Part shown: positions 1-8,904 of the stretch, in pieces
How the letters are laid out: each line of letters starts with the position of its first letter
Position numbering within the stretch: position 1 is the first letter of the stretch
Notes under the pieces: generated by a model
What the model was told of the DNA's origin: nothing
Seen by the model: only the letters and a program-made list of their open reading frames with translations
Database searches by the model: none
Made by a program: the position numbers and the translations under genes
Source: Leifsonia aquatica H1aii
GTDB taxonomy: Bacteria > Actinomycetota > Actinomycetes > Actinomycetales > Microbacteriaceae
Length of the DNA stretch: 36,144 bases
Reading direction: 5' to 3'
NCBI RefSeq assembly: GCF_000633535.1
Contig: NZ_AYMR01000052.1
Span: 1-36,144 of the forward strand

Positions 1-35
1 CGACATTTGGTCCAAATCGGGCCACCGCGTGAGGG

Positions 36-1634
36 CTAGGCCAGCGAGATCAGGTCGAGGTAGTCACGGTTCCAGTGGTCCTCGACGCCGTCGGGGAGGA
101 TGAGGACGCGCTCGGGGTTCAGTGCCTCCACCGCGCCCTCGTCGTGGCTGACCAGCACGACGGCGCCCTCGTAGTGCGCGAGCGCGTCGAGGATCTCGTC
201 CCGGCTCGCGGGGTCGAGGTTGTTGGTCGGCTCGTCGAGGAGCAGCACGTTGGCGCCGGAGACGACGATCATCGCCAGCGCGAGTCGCGTCTTCTCGCCA
301 CCGGAGAGGACCCCGGCCGGCTTGTGCGCGTCGTCCCCGGTGAACAGGAACGAGCCGAGCACCTTGCGCGCCTCGGTCTCCGTCAGGTTCGGCGACGAGG
401 ACACCATGTTCTGCAGCACGGACCGCTCCACGTCGATGGTCTCGTGCTCCTGCGCGTAATAGCCGACCCGGAGGCCGTGGCCCGGCTCGACCTGCCCGGT
501 GTCCGGCTTGTCGACGCCGGCGAGCATCCGCAGCAGCGTGGTCTTGCCCGCACCGTTGAGACCGAGCACGACGACCTTGGCCCCGCGATCGATCGCGAGG
601 TCGACCGCCGTGAAGATCTCGAGCGACCCATAGCTCTTCGAGAGGTCGGAGGCCGTGAGCGGGGTGCGGCCGCAGGGCGCCGGGGTCGGGAACCGCAACT
701 TCGCGACCCGGTCGGCCTGGCGCACCTCGTCGAGCCCGGCGAGGAGCTTCTCCGCGCGCGCCACCATCTGGTGGGCCGCCGCGGCCTTCGTCGCCTTCGC
801 GCCGAACTTCGCTGCCTGCAGCTGGAGCGCGCCGGCCTTCTTCTCGGCGTTCGCGCGCTCCTTCTTGCGGCGCTCCTCGTCGGCGGCGCGCTGGCGCTGG
901 TAGTTCTTCCAGCCCATGTTGTAGATGTCGATGACCTGGCGGTTCGCGTCCAGGTAGAAGACCCGGTTGACGGTCTCGCCCACCAGCTCCACGTCGTGGG
1001 AGATGACGATGAAGCCGCCGGAGTACCCCTTCAGGAACTCGCGCAGCCAGATGACGGAGTCGGCGTCGAGGTGGTTGGTCGGCTCGTCGAGGATCATCGT
1101 GCGGGCGTCCGAGAACAGGATGCGCGCCAGCTCGATGCGACGGCGCTGACCGCCGGAGAGCGTCTTCAGCGGCTGGTCCAGGATGCGGTCCGGGAGGTTG
1201 AGGTTGCTCGCGATGGAGGCGGCCTCGGCCTCGGCGGCGTACCCGCCGAGCATGTGGAACTGCTCCTCCAGCCGGCCGTACTTCTTCATCGCCGCCGCCG
1301 AGATCGCTGCGTCGTCGCTCGCCATGTCGAGCGTCGACTGCTGCATCCCGAGCACGATCGACCCCAGGCCGCGGGCGTCGAGGATGCGCGTGCGGGCGAG
1401 GTCTTCGAGGTTGCCGGAGCGCGGGTCCTGCGGCAGGTAGCCGAGCTCACCGCTGCGGTCGACCTTCCCGGCCGTGGGCAGGAGGTCACCGGCGAGCACT
1501 TTGGTGAGGGTGGTCTTGCCGGCCCCGTTGCGGCCGACGAGGCCGATCTTGTCGCCGTCGGCGACGCGGAAGCTGACGTCCTCCATCAGCAGGCGGGCGC
1601 CGACGCGCAGTTCGAGGCCCTGGACGCTGAGCAC
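36..1634 (-). CDS. ABC-F family ATP-binding protein
   Basis: A soluble tandem ATPase of about 531 residues with two ABC domains and no membrane segment, which defines the ABC-F class of ribosome-associated translation or antibiotic-protection factors. Walker A motifs are visible as GRNGAGKTT near residue 34 and GLNGAGKTT in the second half. Signature sequences are LSGGQ and LSGGE, and the Walker B stretches read ILDEPTNHLD and LLDEPTNNLD. A charged, Lys/Ala-rich linker joins the domains, as expected for the P-site-probing arm of the family. I chose the GTG at 1634 because AAGGA lies 6 bases upstream; an in-frame ATG at 1661 would lie inside a hairpin. The gene follows the suf operon on the same strand, as a related ABC-F gene lies near suf in mycobacteria. 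Whether it acts in resistance or general translation cannot be told from the sequence. Confidence 0.9.
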   Translation of the reverse strand: MLSVQGLELRVGARLLMEDVSFRVADGDKIGLVGRNGAGKTTLTKVLAGDLLPTAGKVDRSGELGYLPQDPRSGNLEDLARTRILDARGLGSIVLGMQQSTLDMASDDAAISAAAMKKYGRLEEQFHMLGGYAAEAEAASIASNLNLPDRILDQPLKTLSGGQRRRIELARILFSDARTMILDEPTNHLDADSVIWLREFLKGYSGGFIVISHDVELVGETVNRVFYLDANRQVIDIYNMGWKNYQRQRAADEERRKKERANAEKKAGALQLQAAKFGAKATKAAAAHQMVARAEKLLAGLDEVRQADRVAKLRFPTPAPCGRTPLTASDLSKSYGSLEIFTAVDLAIDRGAKVVVLGLNGAGKTTLLRMLAGVDKPDTGQVEPGHGLRVGYYAQEHETIDVERSVLQNMVSSSPNLTETEARKVLGSFLFTGDDAHKPAGVLSGGEKTRLALAMIVVSGANVLLLDEPTNNLDPASRDEILDALAHYEGAVVLVSHDEGAVEALNPERVLILPDGVEDHWNRDYLDLISLA

Positions 1635-1659
1635 GATGAATCCTTCTCTTTCAGAGGTC

Positions 1660-1690
1660 ATCCGCCCCGGACCGTGGGTCCGGGGCGGAT
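1660..1690 (-). terminator. Perfect 14-bp hairpin after sufT
   Basis: Arms at 1660-1673 and 1677-1690 are perfectly complementary, with a 3-base loop. It begins 23 bases after the sufT stop on the minus strand. No U-tract follows, which is common for hairpin terminators in high-GC actinobacteria. It sits only 25 bases before the start of the ABC-F gene, so it may instead act as an attenuator. Confidence 0.6.
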
Positions 1691-1713
1691 GCAGGTGGTG
1701 GTGTGGGTGCGGG

Positions 1714-2043
1714 TCAGATGGCGAAACCGAGCGCGCGCATCATGTCGCGCCCGTCGTCCGTGATCCGCTCCGGCCCCCACGGCGGCATCCACACCCAGTT
1801 GATGCGGAACGCCTCGACGATGCCGTCGAGCGACTCGGCGGTCTGCTCCTCCAGCACATCGGTGAGGGGGCAGCCGGCACTGGTCAGCGTCATCGAGATG
1901 ATGAGGGCGTCGTTCTCGTCGTCCCAGCCCAGATCGTAGATCAGGCCGAGGTCGACGACGTTGATCCCGAGCTCGGGATCCATGACGTTCTTCAGCGCCT
2001 CTTCGACCTGGTCGAAGAGGGCCGGGCTCAGCGTGGCGACCAT
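1714..2043 (-). CDS. sufT: Metal-sulfur cluster assembly factor SufT (DUF59/MIP18 family)
   Basis: A 109-residue single-domain protein of the DUF59 (MIP18-like) family, thought to help mature or transfer Fe-S clusters to client proteins. The family block DPELGINVVDLGLIYD lies at about residues 22-37, and a conserved cysteine follows in TSAGCPL near residue 58. The C-terminal part is rich in Trp and Pro (WVWMPPWGPERIT), typical of the SufT/PaaD-like branch. It is the last gene of the suf operon, 9 bases after sufC. Family assignment is firm; the precise client is unknown. Confidence 0.9.
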   Translation of the reverse strand: MVATLSPALFDQVEEALKNVMDPELGINVVDLGLIYDLGWDDENDALIISMTLTSAGCPLTDVLEEQTAESLDGIVEAFRINWVWMPPWGPERITDDGRDMMRALGFAI

Positions 2044-2052
2044 GGGTCGAGC

Positions 2053-2847
<795 letters not shown>

Positions 2848-2852
2848 GGTGT

Positions 2853-3179
2853 TCAAATCTCTTTCGTAACGTTCGGGTCGATGAAGACGTCGCCGTCGAT
2901 CAGCTCGACCGCGTAGACGGGGACGGGCTCGTACGCCGGGAGGTTGAGGGGCTTGCCGGTGACCAGCGAGAACTGGGAGCCGTGCGCCCAGCATTCGAGC
3001 GTCTCGCCTTCGACGAAGCCTTCGGACAGCGAGATCTCGCCGTGGGTGCAGGTGTCGCCGATCGCGTGGACGTCGCCCGCGGAGTCCTTGACCACCGCGA
3101 TGGGCACGCCGTCGACGACGACGCGGGAGGCCTGGTTCTCCACCAGCTCCGCCACGGCGAGCACGCGGGAGGCGGCCAT
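2853..3179 (-). CDS. Rieske-type ferredoxin of the suf operon
   Basis: A 108-residue small Rieske [2Fe-2S] protein. The four cluster ligands are visible as CTH (Cys44, His46) and CWAH (Cys63, His66), spaced as in dioxygenase-type Rieske ferredoxins. No signal peptide or membrane anchor is seen, so it is cytosolic. Its start overlaps the sufD stop by one base (TGATG), so the two are translationally coupled. A Rieske gene between sufD and sufC is characteristic of actinobacterial suf operons and suggests it supplies electrons for, or receives, clusters made by SufBCD. The exact role is not established. Confidence 0.93.
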   Translation of the reverse strand: MAASRVLAVAELVENQASRVVVDGVPIAVVKDSAGDVHAIGDTCTHGEISLSEGFVEGETLECWAHGSQFSLVTGKPLNLPAYEPVPVYAVELIDGDVFIDPNVTKEI

Positions 3180-4360
3180 CAGGCCGCCGCCACGACGGAC
3201 GAGGCCAGCTCCGCCTCGATGGCGGTCTGCAGACGCTCCTGCAGCGCGGGCGAACCGATCTGCTGGACGATCTCGAACAGGAACCCGCGGACGACGAGGC
3301 GCCGCGCCTCCTCCTCGGTGATGCCTCGCGACTGCAGGTAGAAGAGCTGCTCGTCGTCGAACCGTCCGGTCGCGCTGGCGTGACCGGCTCCGACGATGTC
3401 GCCGGTCTCGATCTCCAGGTTCGGCACCGAGTCGGCGCGGGCGCCGTCGGTCAGGACGAGGTTGCGGTTCTGCTCGTAGGTGTCGGTGCCGACGGCCTTC
3501 GGGCCGATGAGCACGTCGCCGATCCACACCGTGCGGGCGCCCTTCCCCTGCAGCGCGCCCTTGTAGGTGACGCGGCTGCGGGTCTCGGGGCCGTCGTGGT
3601 GCACGTAGACCTGCTGTTCGAGGTGCTGGTGGGCGTCAGCGAAGTAGGCGCCGAGGAGCTCGGCGTCCGAGCGCGCCCCGGCCAGGTGCGCCGAGGGGTT
3701 GAGCCGGACGACCGCGCCGCCGAGGGTGACGGCGACGTGCTTCAGGCGGGCGCCCTCCTCCAGCTTGGCGAGATGGGCGGCGACGTGCAGCGCGTCGTCG
3801 TCCCATTCCTGCACGGTCACGACCGTCACGTCCGCGCCGGCGCCGACGAGGAACTCGACGTTCTCGGCCAGGCGGGCGGCACCGCTGTTCTGCAGGATGA
3901 GCGTTCCGCGGGCACCGGGGGCGATCTCCACGACGGTGTGCGCCGCGCGGGCGTTTCCGCCGAGAGCGGACCGGGTGATCGTCGCTTCGGTGTCCTCGGT
4001 GCCGGCGAAGGCGACGAGGAGGGCCTGCTCGAAGTGCGTCCACGCGTTCGCGGAGACGCGGTCCTCGGGCCGTCCGGCGGTGCCGATGCGGGCGTCGTCG
4101 CGACCGATCCACGACGTGGTGACGCCGGGGGCCTCGACCACGTCGAGCGGGTACGGGGAGCCGTCGAGCTCGCCCGTGAGCAGGTCGCCGAGCTGCGCGA
4201 CCGGCGTGTACTTCCACATCACCTCGCGGCCGGTGACGGCCGGGAAGTCGGAGACCTCGGTCGAGGTGAACCGCTCGGAGCGGGTCTGGACGGGGACGGG
4301 CGCGCGCATGTGGGAGGGCGCGACCGCCGTCTGGTCGATCGTGGGGGTGCTGGACGTCAT
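3179..4360 (-). CDS. sufD: Fe-S cluster assembly protein SufD
   Basis: The 393-residue SufD subunit of the SufBCD scaffold. The C-terminal beta-helix half carries the SufB/SufD family block SVPNLEIETGDIVGAGHASA with the conserved His near residue 327, followed by EEQ-like residues and FYLQSRGITEEEARRLVVRG, which mirrors the SufB C-terminus. The N-terminal 40 residues are variable. I chose the ATG at 4360 (MTSSTP), one base after the sufB stop; an in-frame upstream ATG at 4435 would lie within sufB. The conserved SufB cluster-building cysteine is not expected here. Confidence 0.95.
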   Translation of the reverse strand: MTSSTPTIDQTAVAPSHMRAPVPVQTRSERFTSTEVSDFPAVTGREVMWKYTPVAQLGDLLTGELDGSPYPLDVVEAPGVTTSWIGRDDARIGTAGRPEDRVSANAWTHFEQALLVAFAGTEDTEATITRSALGGNARAAHTVVEIAPGARGTLILQNSGAARLAENVEFLVGAGADVTVVTVQEWDDDALHVAAHLAKLEEGARLKHVAVTLGGAVVRLNPSAHLAGARSDAELLGAYFADAHQHLEQQVYVHHDGPETRSRVTYKGALQGKGARTVWIGDVLIGPKAVGTDTYEQNRNLVLTDGARADSVPNLEIETGDIVGAGHASATGRFDDEQLFYLQSRGITEEEARRLVVRGFLFEIVQQIGSPALQERLQTAIEAELASSVVAAA

Positions 4361-4361
4361 A

Positions 4362-5780
4362 TCAGCCGACAGAGCCTTCCATGCCCATCTCGATGAGCTT
4401 GTTGAGTTCGAGTGCGTATTCCATCGGGAGCTCACGAGCGATCGGCTCGATGAAGCCGCGGACGATCATGGCCATCGCCTCATCTTCCGGCATGCCCCGG
4501 GACATCAGGTAGAACAGCTGCTCCTCGCTCACGCGCGAGACCGTGGCCTCGTGGCCGAGCTGCACGTCGTCCACCCGGATGTCGATCGCCGGGTAGGTGT
4601 CGGAGCGGGAGATGCTGTCCACGAGCAGCGCGTCGCAGCGCACGGTGTTCGCCGCGTGGTGCGCGTTGGCGTCGACGCGGACCTCGCCGCGATAGCCGGC
4701 GCGGCCTCCCCCGCGTGCGATCGACTTCGAGACGATCGACGACTGGGTGTACGGGGCCATGTGGATCATCTTGGCGCCGGCGTCCTGGTGCTGACCGGGT
4801 CCCGCGAAGGCGACCGAGAGGGTCTCGCCCTTGGCGTGCTCCCCCATCAGGTAGATCGACGGGTACTTCATCGTCACCTTGGAGCCGATGTTGCCGTCGA
4901 TCCACTCCATGGTCGCGCCCTCGGCGGCCGTGGCGCGCTTCGTGACGAGGTTGTAGACGTTGTTCGACCAGTTCTGGATCGTCGTGTAGCGCACGCGGGC
5001 GTTCTTCTTCACGATGATCTCGACGACGGCGGAGTGCAGCGAGTCCGACTTGTAGATCGGCGCGGTGCAGCCCTCGATGTAGTGCACGTAGCTGCCCTCG
5101 TCGGCGATGATCAGCGTGCGCTCGAACTGGCCCATGTTCTCCGTGTTGATACGGAAATAGGCCTGGAGCGGGATCTCGACGTGGACGCCCTTGGGAACGT
5201 AGACGAATGAGCCGCCCGACCACACGGCGGTGTTCAGCGCGGCGAACTTGTTGTCGCCCGACGGGATGACGGTGCCGAAGTACTCCTCGAAGATCTCCGG
5301 GTGCTCCTTGAGAGCGGTGTCGGTGTCGAGGAAGATGACGCCCTGCTCCTCCAGATCCTCGCGGATCTGGTGGTAGACGACCTCGGACTCGTACTGAGCG
5401 GCGACGCCGGCGACGAGGCGCTGGCGCTCCGCCTCGGGGATGCCGAGCTTCTCGTAGGTGTTGCGGATGTCCTCGGGCAGGTCCTCCCAGCTCTGGGCCT
5501 GCTTCTCCGTGGACCGCACGAAGTACTTGATGTTGTCGAAGTCGATCTCCGACAGGTCGGCGCCCCAGGTCGGCATCGGCTTGCGCTCGAAGAGCTGGAG
5601 GGCCTTGAGGCGGCGCTGAAGCATCCACTCCGGTTCGTTCTTCAGCGCGGAGATGTCCTTGACCACCTCCGGCGAGATGCCGCGACGCGCGGACGAACCC
5701 GCCGCGTCGGAGTCGGCCCAGCCGAACTCGTACTGCCCCAGGCTGTCGAGTTCCGGCCGGTCGATCAGGATGTCTGACAT
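4362..5780 (-). CDS. sufB: Fe-S cluster assembly protein SufB
   Basis: The 472-residue core scaffold subunit of SufBCD, where Fe-S clusters are assembled. The C-terminal half shows the family sequence with Cys in [12 protein letters not shown] (about residue 382) and His in QLGHEATVS (about 410), positions matching the residues needed for cluster assembly in characterised SufB proteins. It ends with [20 protein letters not shown]. No intein is present, unlike some mycobacterial SufB genes. I chose the ATG at 5780 because GAGG lies about 6 bases upstream; the upstream in-frame ATG at 5828 lacks such a site. It is the first gene of the operon. No sufR repressor gene precedes it: the divergent neighbour is ctaA. 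Confidence 0.97.
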   Translation of the reverse strand: MSDILIDRPELDSLGQYEFGWADSDAAGSSARRGISPEVVKDISALKNEPEWMLQRRLKALQLFERKPMPTWGADLSEIDFDNIKYFVRSTEKQAQSWEDLPEDIRNTYEKLGIPEAERQRLVAGVAAQYESEVVYHQIREDLEEQGVIFLDTDTALKEHPEIFEEYFGTVIPSGDNKFAALNTAVWSGGSFVYVPKGVHVEIPLQAYFRINTENMGQFERTLIIADEGSYVHYIEGCTAPIYKSDSLHSAVVEIIVKKNARVRYTTIQNWSNNVYNLVTKRATAAEGATMEWIDGNIGSKVTMKYPSIYLMGEHAKGETLSVAFAGPGQHQDAGAKMIHMAPYTQSSIVSKSIARGGGRAGYRGEVRVDANAHHAANTVRCDALLVDSISRSDTYPAIDIRVDDVQLGHEATVSRVSEEQLFYLMSRGMPEDEAMAMIVRGFIEPIARELPMEYALELNKLIEMGMEGSVG

Positions 5781-6106
5781 ATCTACCTCGTTTCCTACCA
5801 CTCGTAACCGGATATCAGTCCGGCTCATTCCTCCCGGACGGACGGCGTGCGCCTGCCGTTCGGGCGTCCTGATTGTGCGGGTGGCTGGTGTGCGTACCTA
5901 AAATGAATCGAGGACGACGGGCGACTGTGCCCCGCTCGCCCTGCGTCGGACTGCCGTTCTCGGCAGGGGCGCAGTGCGGGCACGCGCACAGTGAGCGCGC
6001 GTTCTCGAACCCATCGATTCTACAGGTGCGGACCGGTAAAAGTGGAGAAGCGCCCTGCGCGTTGGCCGAGTATCCGTTCCGCACTGAGAAAGCCCCCTAG
6101 GAAGAC
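5781..6106. other. Divergent intergenic region between sufB and ctaA
   Basis: 326 bases that must hold promoters for the suf operon (minus) and ctaA (plus). I see no convincing gene. A possible -10 (TAAAAT at 5899-5904, plus strand) lacks a good -35 partner. A 6-bp inverted repeat CTGCCG/CGGCAG lies at 5951-5966 with loop TTCT, and a weaker one with ACGCGC/GCGCGT arms at 5982-6002. I could not recognise a SufR, IscR or DtxR/IdeR site. Confidence 0.5.
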
Positions 6107-7051
6107 ATGAAGCGCATCATCGCCTGGCTGCCCGACCGCGTCGACACCCGGCTGAAGGTGATCGGCTGGGTCTACCTGGTCGGGCAGATCGTGCTCGTGG
6201 GCACGGGAGGCCTCGTCCGGCTCACCTCGAGCGGCCTCGGCTGCCCGACCTGGCCCAAGTGCACGGACGCCTCGCTGGTGAACACGCCCGAGATGGGCAT
6301 CCACGGTTTCATCGAGTTCGGCAACCGGCTCCTCGGCGTCGTCCTCGGCCTGATCGCCATCGTCGCCTTCCTGATGATCCTCAAGCTGCGGAAGTCGCGC
6401 CCCGAGCTGTTCTGGCTCACCCTGCTGGCCGGCCTCGGCATCCCCGCCCAGGCCGTCATCGGCGGGATCAGCGTGCTGACCGACCTCAACCCCTACGTCG
6501 TCGGCCTCCACTTCGTCGTCTCCACCGTCCTGGTGGCGCTGTGCACGGCGTTCCTGCTGCGGCTCTACGCCGTCCCCGGACCGCGCGTGCGCGCCGTGCC
6601 CGGGTGGTTCGCGGGCATCGCGCACCTGACCAGCTTCGTGGTCGCGGTCACGATCATCGTCGGCATCCTCACCACCGGCTCGGGGCCGCACTCGGGCGAC
6701 AGCAAGGCGACGCGCAACAACCTGAACCCGGAGATCCTGGAGCACATCCACGCCATCCCGGCCTACGTCACCTTCGCGCTCACCCTCGTGCTCGTCATCG
6801 CCTCGCTGCGCATCCGCACCACCCCCGTGCACCGGTACACGATGTACCTGCTCGCCGTGGAGGTGCTGCAGATCGCGGTCGGCCTCATCCAGGCGAACAC
6901 CGGCTTGCCGGGCATCCTGGTCGGCATCCACATGATGCTCGCCGCGACCCTGGCCGCCGCGATGACGGCGGTGATCATGTCGTTGAAGGCTCCGGTCGCC
7001 GACGACGCCCGCCGGGAGGACTCAGCCGTGAGCGGAGCCGTCGCCGCCTAG
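6107..7051 (+). CDS. ctaA: Heme A synthase (COX15/CtaA family)
   Basis: Integral membrane enzyme that oxidises the C8 methyl of heme O to the formyl group of heme A for aa3-type cytochrome oxidase. 314 residues with about eight hydrophobic segments. Conserved features are the cysteine pair Cys46/Cys52 in the first external loop (CPTWPKC), His66 and Glu70 in GIHGFIEFGNR, His135 in GLHF, the HIH group at 213-215, and His275 in GIHMM, matching the heme ligands of the family. AGGA lies 5 bases before the ATG. It is divergent from sufB and its 3' end overlaps the convergent acetyltransferase gene by 30 bases. Its pathway partner ctaB is nearby at 7653-8573. Confidence 0.96.
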   Translation: MKRIIAWLPDRVDTRLKVIGWVYLVGQIVLVGTGGLVRLTSSGLGCPTWPKCTDASLVNTPEMGIHGFIEFGNRLLGVVLGLIAIVAFLMILKLRKSRPELFWLTLLAGLGIPAQAVIGGISVLTDLNPYVVGLHFVVSTVLVALCTAFLLRLYAVPGPRVRAVPGWFAGIAHLTSFVVAVTIIVGILTTGSGPHSGDSKATRNNLNPEILEHIHAIPAYVTFALTLVLVIASLRIRTTPVHRYTMYLLAVEVLQIAVGLIQANTGLPGILVGIHMMLAATLAAAMTAVIMSLKAPVADDARREDSAVSGAVAA

Positions 7052-7588
7052 CAGCGCGGCGCCGCGCACGAGCACGCCCACGAGGGCGTCTCGCTCCTCA
7101 CCGTGGAAGCGCACCCGGTGCGGCACAGCCTCGGCGAAGTCGAAGCCGACGCCCTCCGCGAGCCGCCTGCTCGCGTCGTTGCCGGGCAGGTACTCCCAGC
7201 GCAACCGGGTGAAGCCGAGCCCCGCCGGGTCGAGGGCGTGCACGCAGACGGCGACGAGGGCTTCGTGCATCACGCCCTGGCCCCGCGAGCCGCGTTCGAG
7301 CCAGCAGCCGAGGGAGGCCGAACCCTCGGCCTCGTCGCGCCGCACCTCCACCGCCCCCACCAGGGGTGCGGCGGGCGTGCGCCGGATCGCCCAGACGTCG
7401 TACTGCCCGCTGGCCACGCCGTGCGGGACGTAGCTGCGGACGAAGAACTCCGCGCTGGCCCGCGTGTACGGGTCCGGCAGCGGCACCCAGCGCAGTGTCT
7501 CCGCGTCCTGGCACGCGGCGAGCACCGCGTCGATGTCGCTCTCCCGCGGCGCGTCGAGCACCAGCCGCGGCGTCCGGAGGGTGAGCAC
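7022..7588 (-). CDS. GNAT family N-acetyltransferase
   Basis: A 188-residue acetyltransferase of the RimJ/RimL-like branch. It begins LTLRTPRLVLDAPRESDIDAVL, the usual first strand and helix of that group. The acetyl-CoA loop appears as GCWLERGSRGQGVMHEAL at about residues 102-119, and the C-terminal LRWEYLPGNDASRRLAEGVGF block is also typical. The start is GTG (cac at 7586-7588). The gene follows ctaB on the same strand after 64 bases and runs convergently into ctaA, overlapping it by 30 bases. The substrate cannot be predicted. Confidence 0.85.
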   Translation of the reverse strand: MLTLRTPRLVLDAPRESDIDAVLAACQDAETLRWVPLPDPYTRASAEFFVRSYVPHGVASGQYDVWAIRRTPAAPLVGAVEVRRDEAEGSASLGCWLERGSRGQGVMHEALVAVCVHALDPAGLGFTRLRWEYLPGNDASRRLAEGVGFDFAEAVPHRVRFHGEERDALVGVLVRGAALLGGDGSAHG

Positions 7589-7652
7589 GGTCAGACGCTA
7601 GCAGCGCTGTGCCGCGTCCGGCCAGAGTGTGACGGGACCGACGGGGCCGGCG

Positions 7653-8573
7653 TCAGAACGGCAGCAGCGGGTCGATCGCGACGGCGAGGAAGATCAGCGT
7701 CAGATAGGCGATCGAGCCGTGGAAGACCCGCATCGGGGAGACCGATTCGTGACGGATCGCGAGGTTGTACAGGCGGTGCGACTCGTAGAGGAACCACCCG
7801 CCGGTCACCAGCGAGATCGCGGTGTAGAACAGGCCCATGTGCGCGACGGGGATCAGCAGCAGCGAGCAGGCGACCATCGCCCAGGCGTACAGGATGACCT
7901 GCAGGCCGACCGCCGCGCGCCCGCGGACCACGGCCAGCATCGGCACACCCGCGTCCTTGTAGTCCGCGCGGTACTTCATCGACAGCGGCCAGTAGTGCGG
8001 CGGGGTCCAGAGGAAGATGATCCCGAACAGGATGAACGGCGCCCAGTCGAGCGACCCTGTGACGGCCGCCCAGCCGATGAGCACCGGCATGCAGCCGGCG
8101 ATCCCGCCCCAGACGATGTTCTGCGGCGTGCGGCGCTTGAGGATCAGCGTGTAGAAGACGACGTAGAGCAGGATGGCGACGACCGAGAGGGCCGCGGCGA
8201 GCCAGTTGGTGAACACGGCCAGCACGACGACCGACGCGATGCCGAGCACCCACGAGAAGACGAGCGCCTCGCGATCGCTCAGCTCGCCGGTCACCAGCGG
8301 ACGGTTCTTGGTGCGCCGCATGACGCGGTCGATATCGCGGTCGATGTAGCAGTTGAACGCCCCGGCGGATCCGGCGGACATGTACCCGCCCACCACGGTC
8401 GCCAGCACGAGCCAGAGGTTCGGGATGCCGTTCGCGGCGAGGATCATCGTCGGTACGGTCGTGACGAGCAGCAGCTCCACGACACGCGGCTTGGTCAGCG
8501 AGATGTACGCCTTGACCTTGCGCGCGAAGCCGATGCGGCCCGGATCGACACGGCTCTCTACAGCGACGTCCAT
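7653..8573 (-). CDS. ctaB: Protoheme IX farnesyltransferase (heme O synthase)
   Basis: UbiA-family membrane prenyltransferase that converts heme B to heme O, the substrate of CtaA. 306 residues with seven or more hydrophobic segments. It begins [21 protein letters not shown], the family N-terminal block. The two aspartate-rich prenyl-diphosphate motifs are [20 protein letters not shown] (first) and [13 protein letters not shown] (second). I chose the ATG at 8573 with GAGGAG 5 bases upstream; the open frame extends further, but that part is low-complexity Arg-rich sequence. The ctaB gene divergent from tkt is the standard arrangement in actinobacteria. Confidence 0.96.
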   Translation of the reverse strand: MDVAVESRVDPGRIGFARKVKAYISLTKPRVVELLLVTTVPTMILAANGIPNLWLVLATVVGGYMSAGSAGAFNCYIDRDIDRVMRRTKNRPLVTGELSDREALVFSWVLGIASVVVLAVFTNWLAAALSVVAILLYVVFYTLILKRRTPQNIVWGGIAGCMPVLIGWAAVTGSLDWAPFILFGIIFLWTPPHYWPLSMKYRADYKDAGVPMLAVVRGRAAVGLQVILYAWAMVACSLLLIPVAHMGLFYTAISLVTGGWFLYESHRLYNLAIRHESVSPMRVFHGSIAYLTLIFLAVAIDPLLPF

Positions 8574-8904
8574 TGCTCCTCGTGATGTTCGCTCGGTGCG
8601 GCTGCGGCGGCGCCCGCGCGGGCGTCCAGCATTCTGATCGCAGTCCCGGTCAAGTCTACGACACCCGCGCGGGGCTACCCCGCTCCGAGCGCGCACACAA
8701 CCCGCTGAAGGAACACGGCACGTTTCGTGCGTGTTACCTATACTTGGAGGTGCTCGCCAGCCGGAGCCCGTTTCCCGTGCGGCCGTTTGTAGGACTCATC
8801 ACGCAGACGAGGGCCCGGCGCCGATGACGTCCACGGCGCGCACTACCTCAACCGGTGCGGGTTCACGACGACCCTCACCACATCTACGAAGGGTCAGTTT
8901 TCAC
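8574..8904. other. Divergent intergenic region between ctaB and tkt
   Basis: 331 bases with no gene I can support. It contains the tkt promoter candidate at 8739-8744 and, on the minus strand, a possible ctaB -10 (TAGACT, plus coordinates 8653-8658) with no clear -35. The tkt leader from about 8750 to 8904 has no ORF with a convincing start and no riboswitch I recognise. Confidence 0.5.
8739..8744 (+). promoter_or_regulatory. Candidate -10 element of the tkt operon
   Basis: TATACT is a near-consensus actinobacterial -10 hexamer in otherwise GC-rich sequence. No good -35 is visible 16-19 bases upstream. Transcription from here would give a leader of about 150 bases before the GTG start. Confidence 0.4.

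Noticed and set aside
5-17. Palindrome ATTTGG-T-CCAAAT just after the ABC-F stop
   Set aside because: AT-rich and only six pairs with a one-base centre; too weak for a terminator, and no gene start is nearby to call it an operator.
5781-6106. SufR or iron-regulator (DtxR/IdeR) site before sufB
   Set aside because: No sequence resembling the known dyads; TTTTAGGTACGCAC on the minus strand has only a partial half-site.
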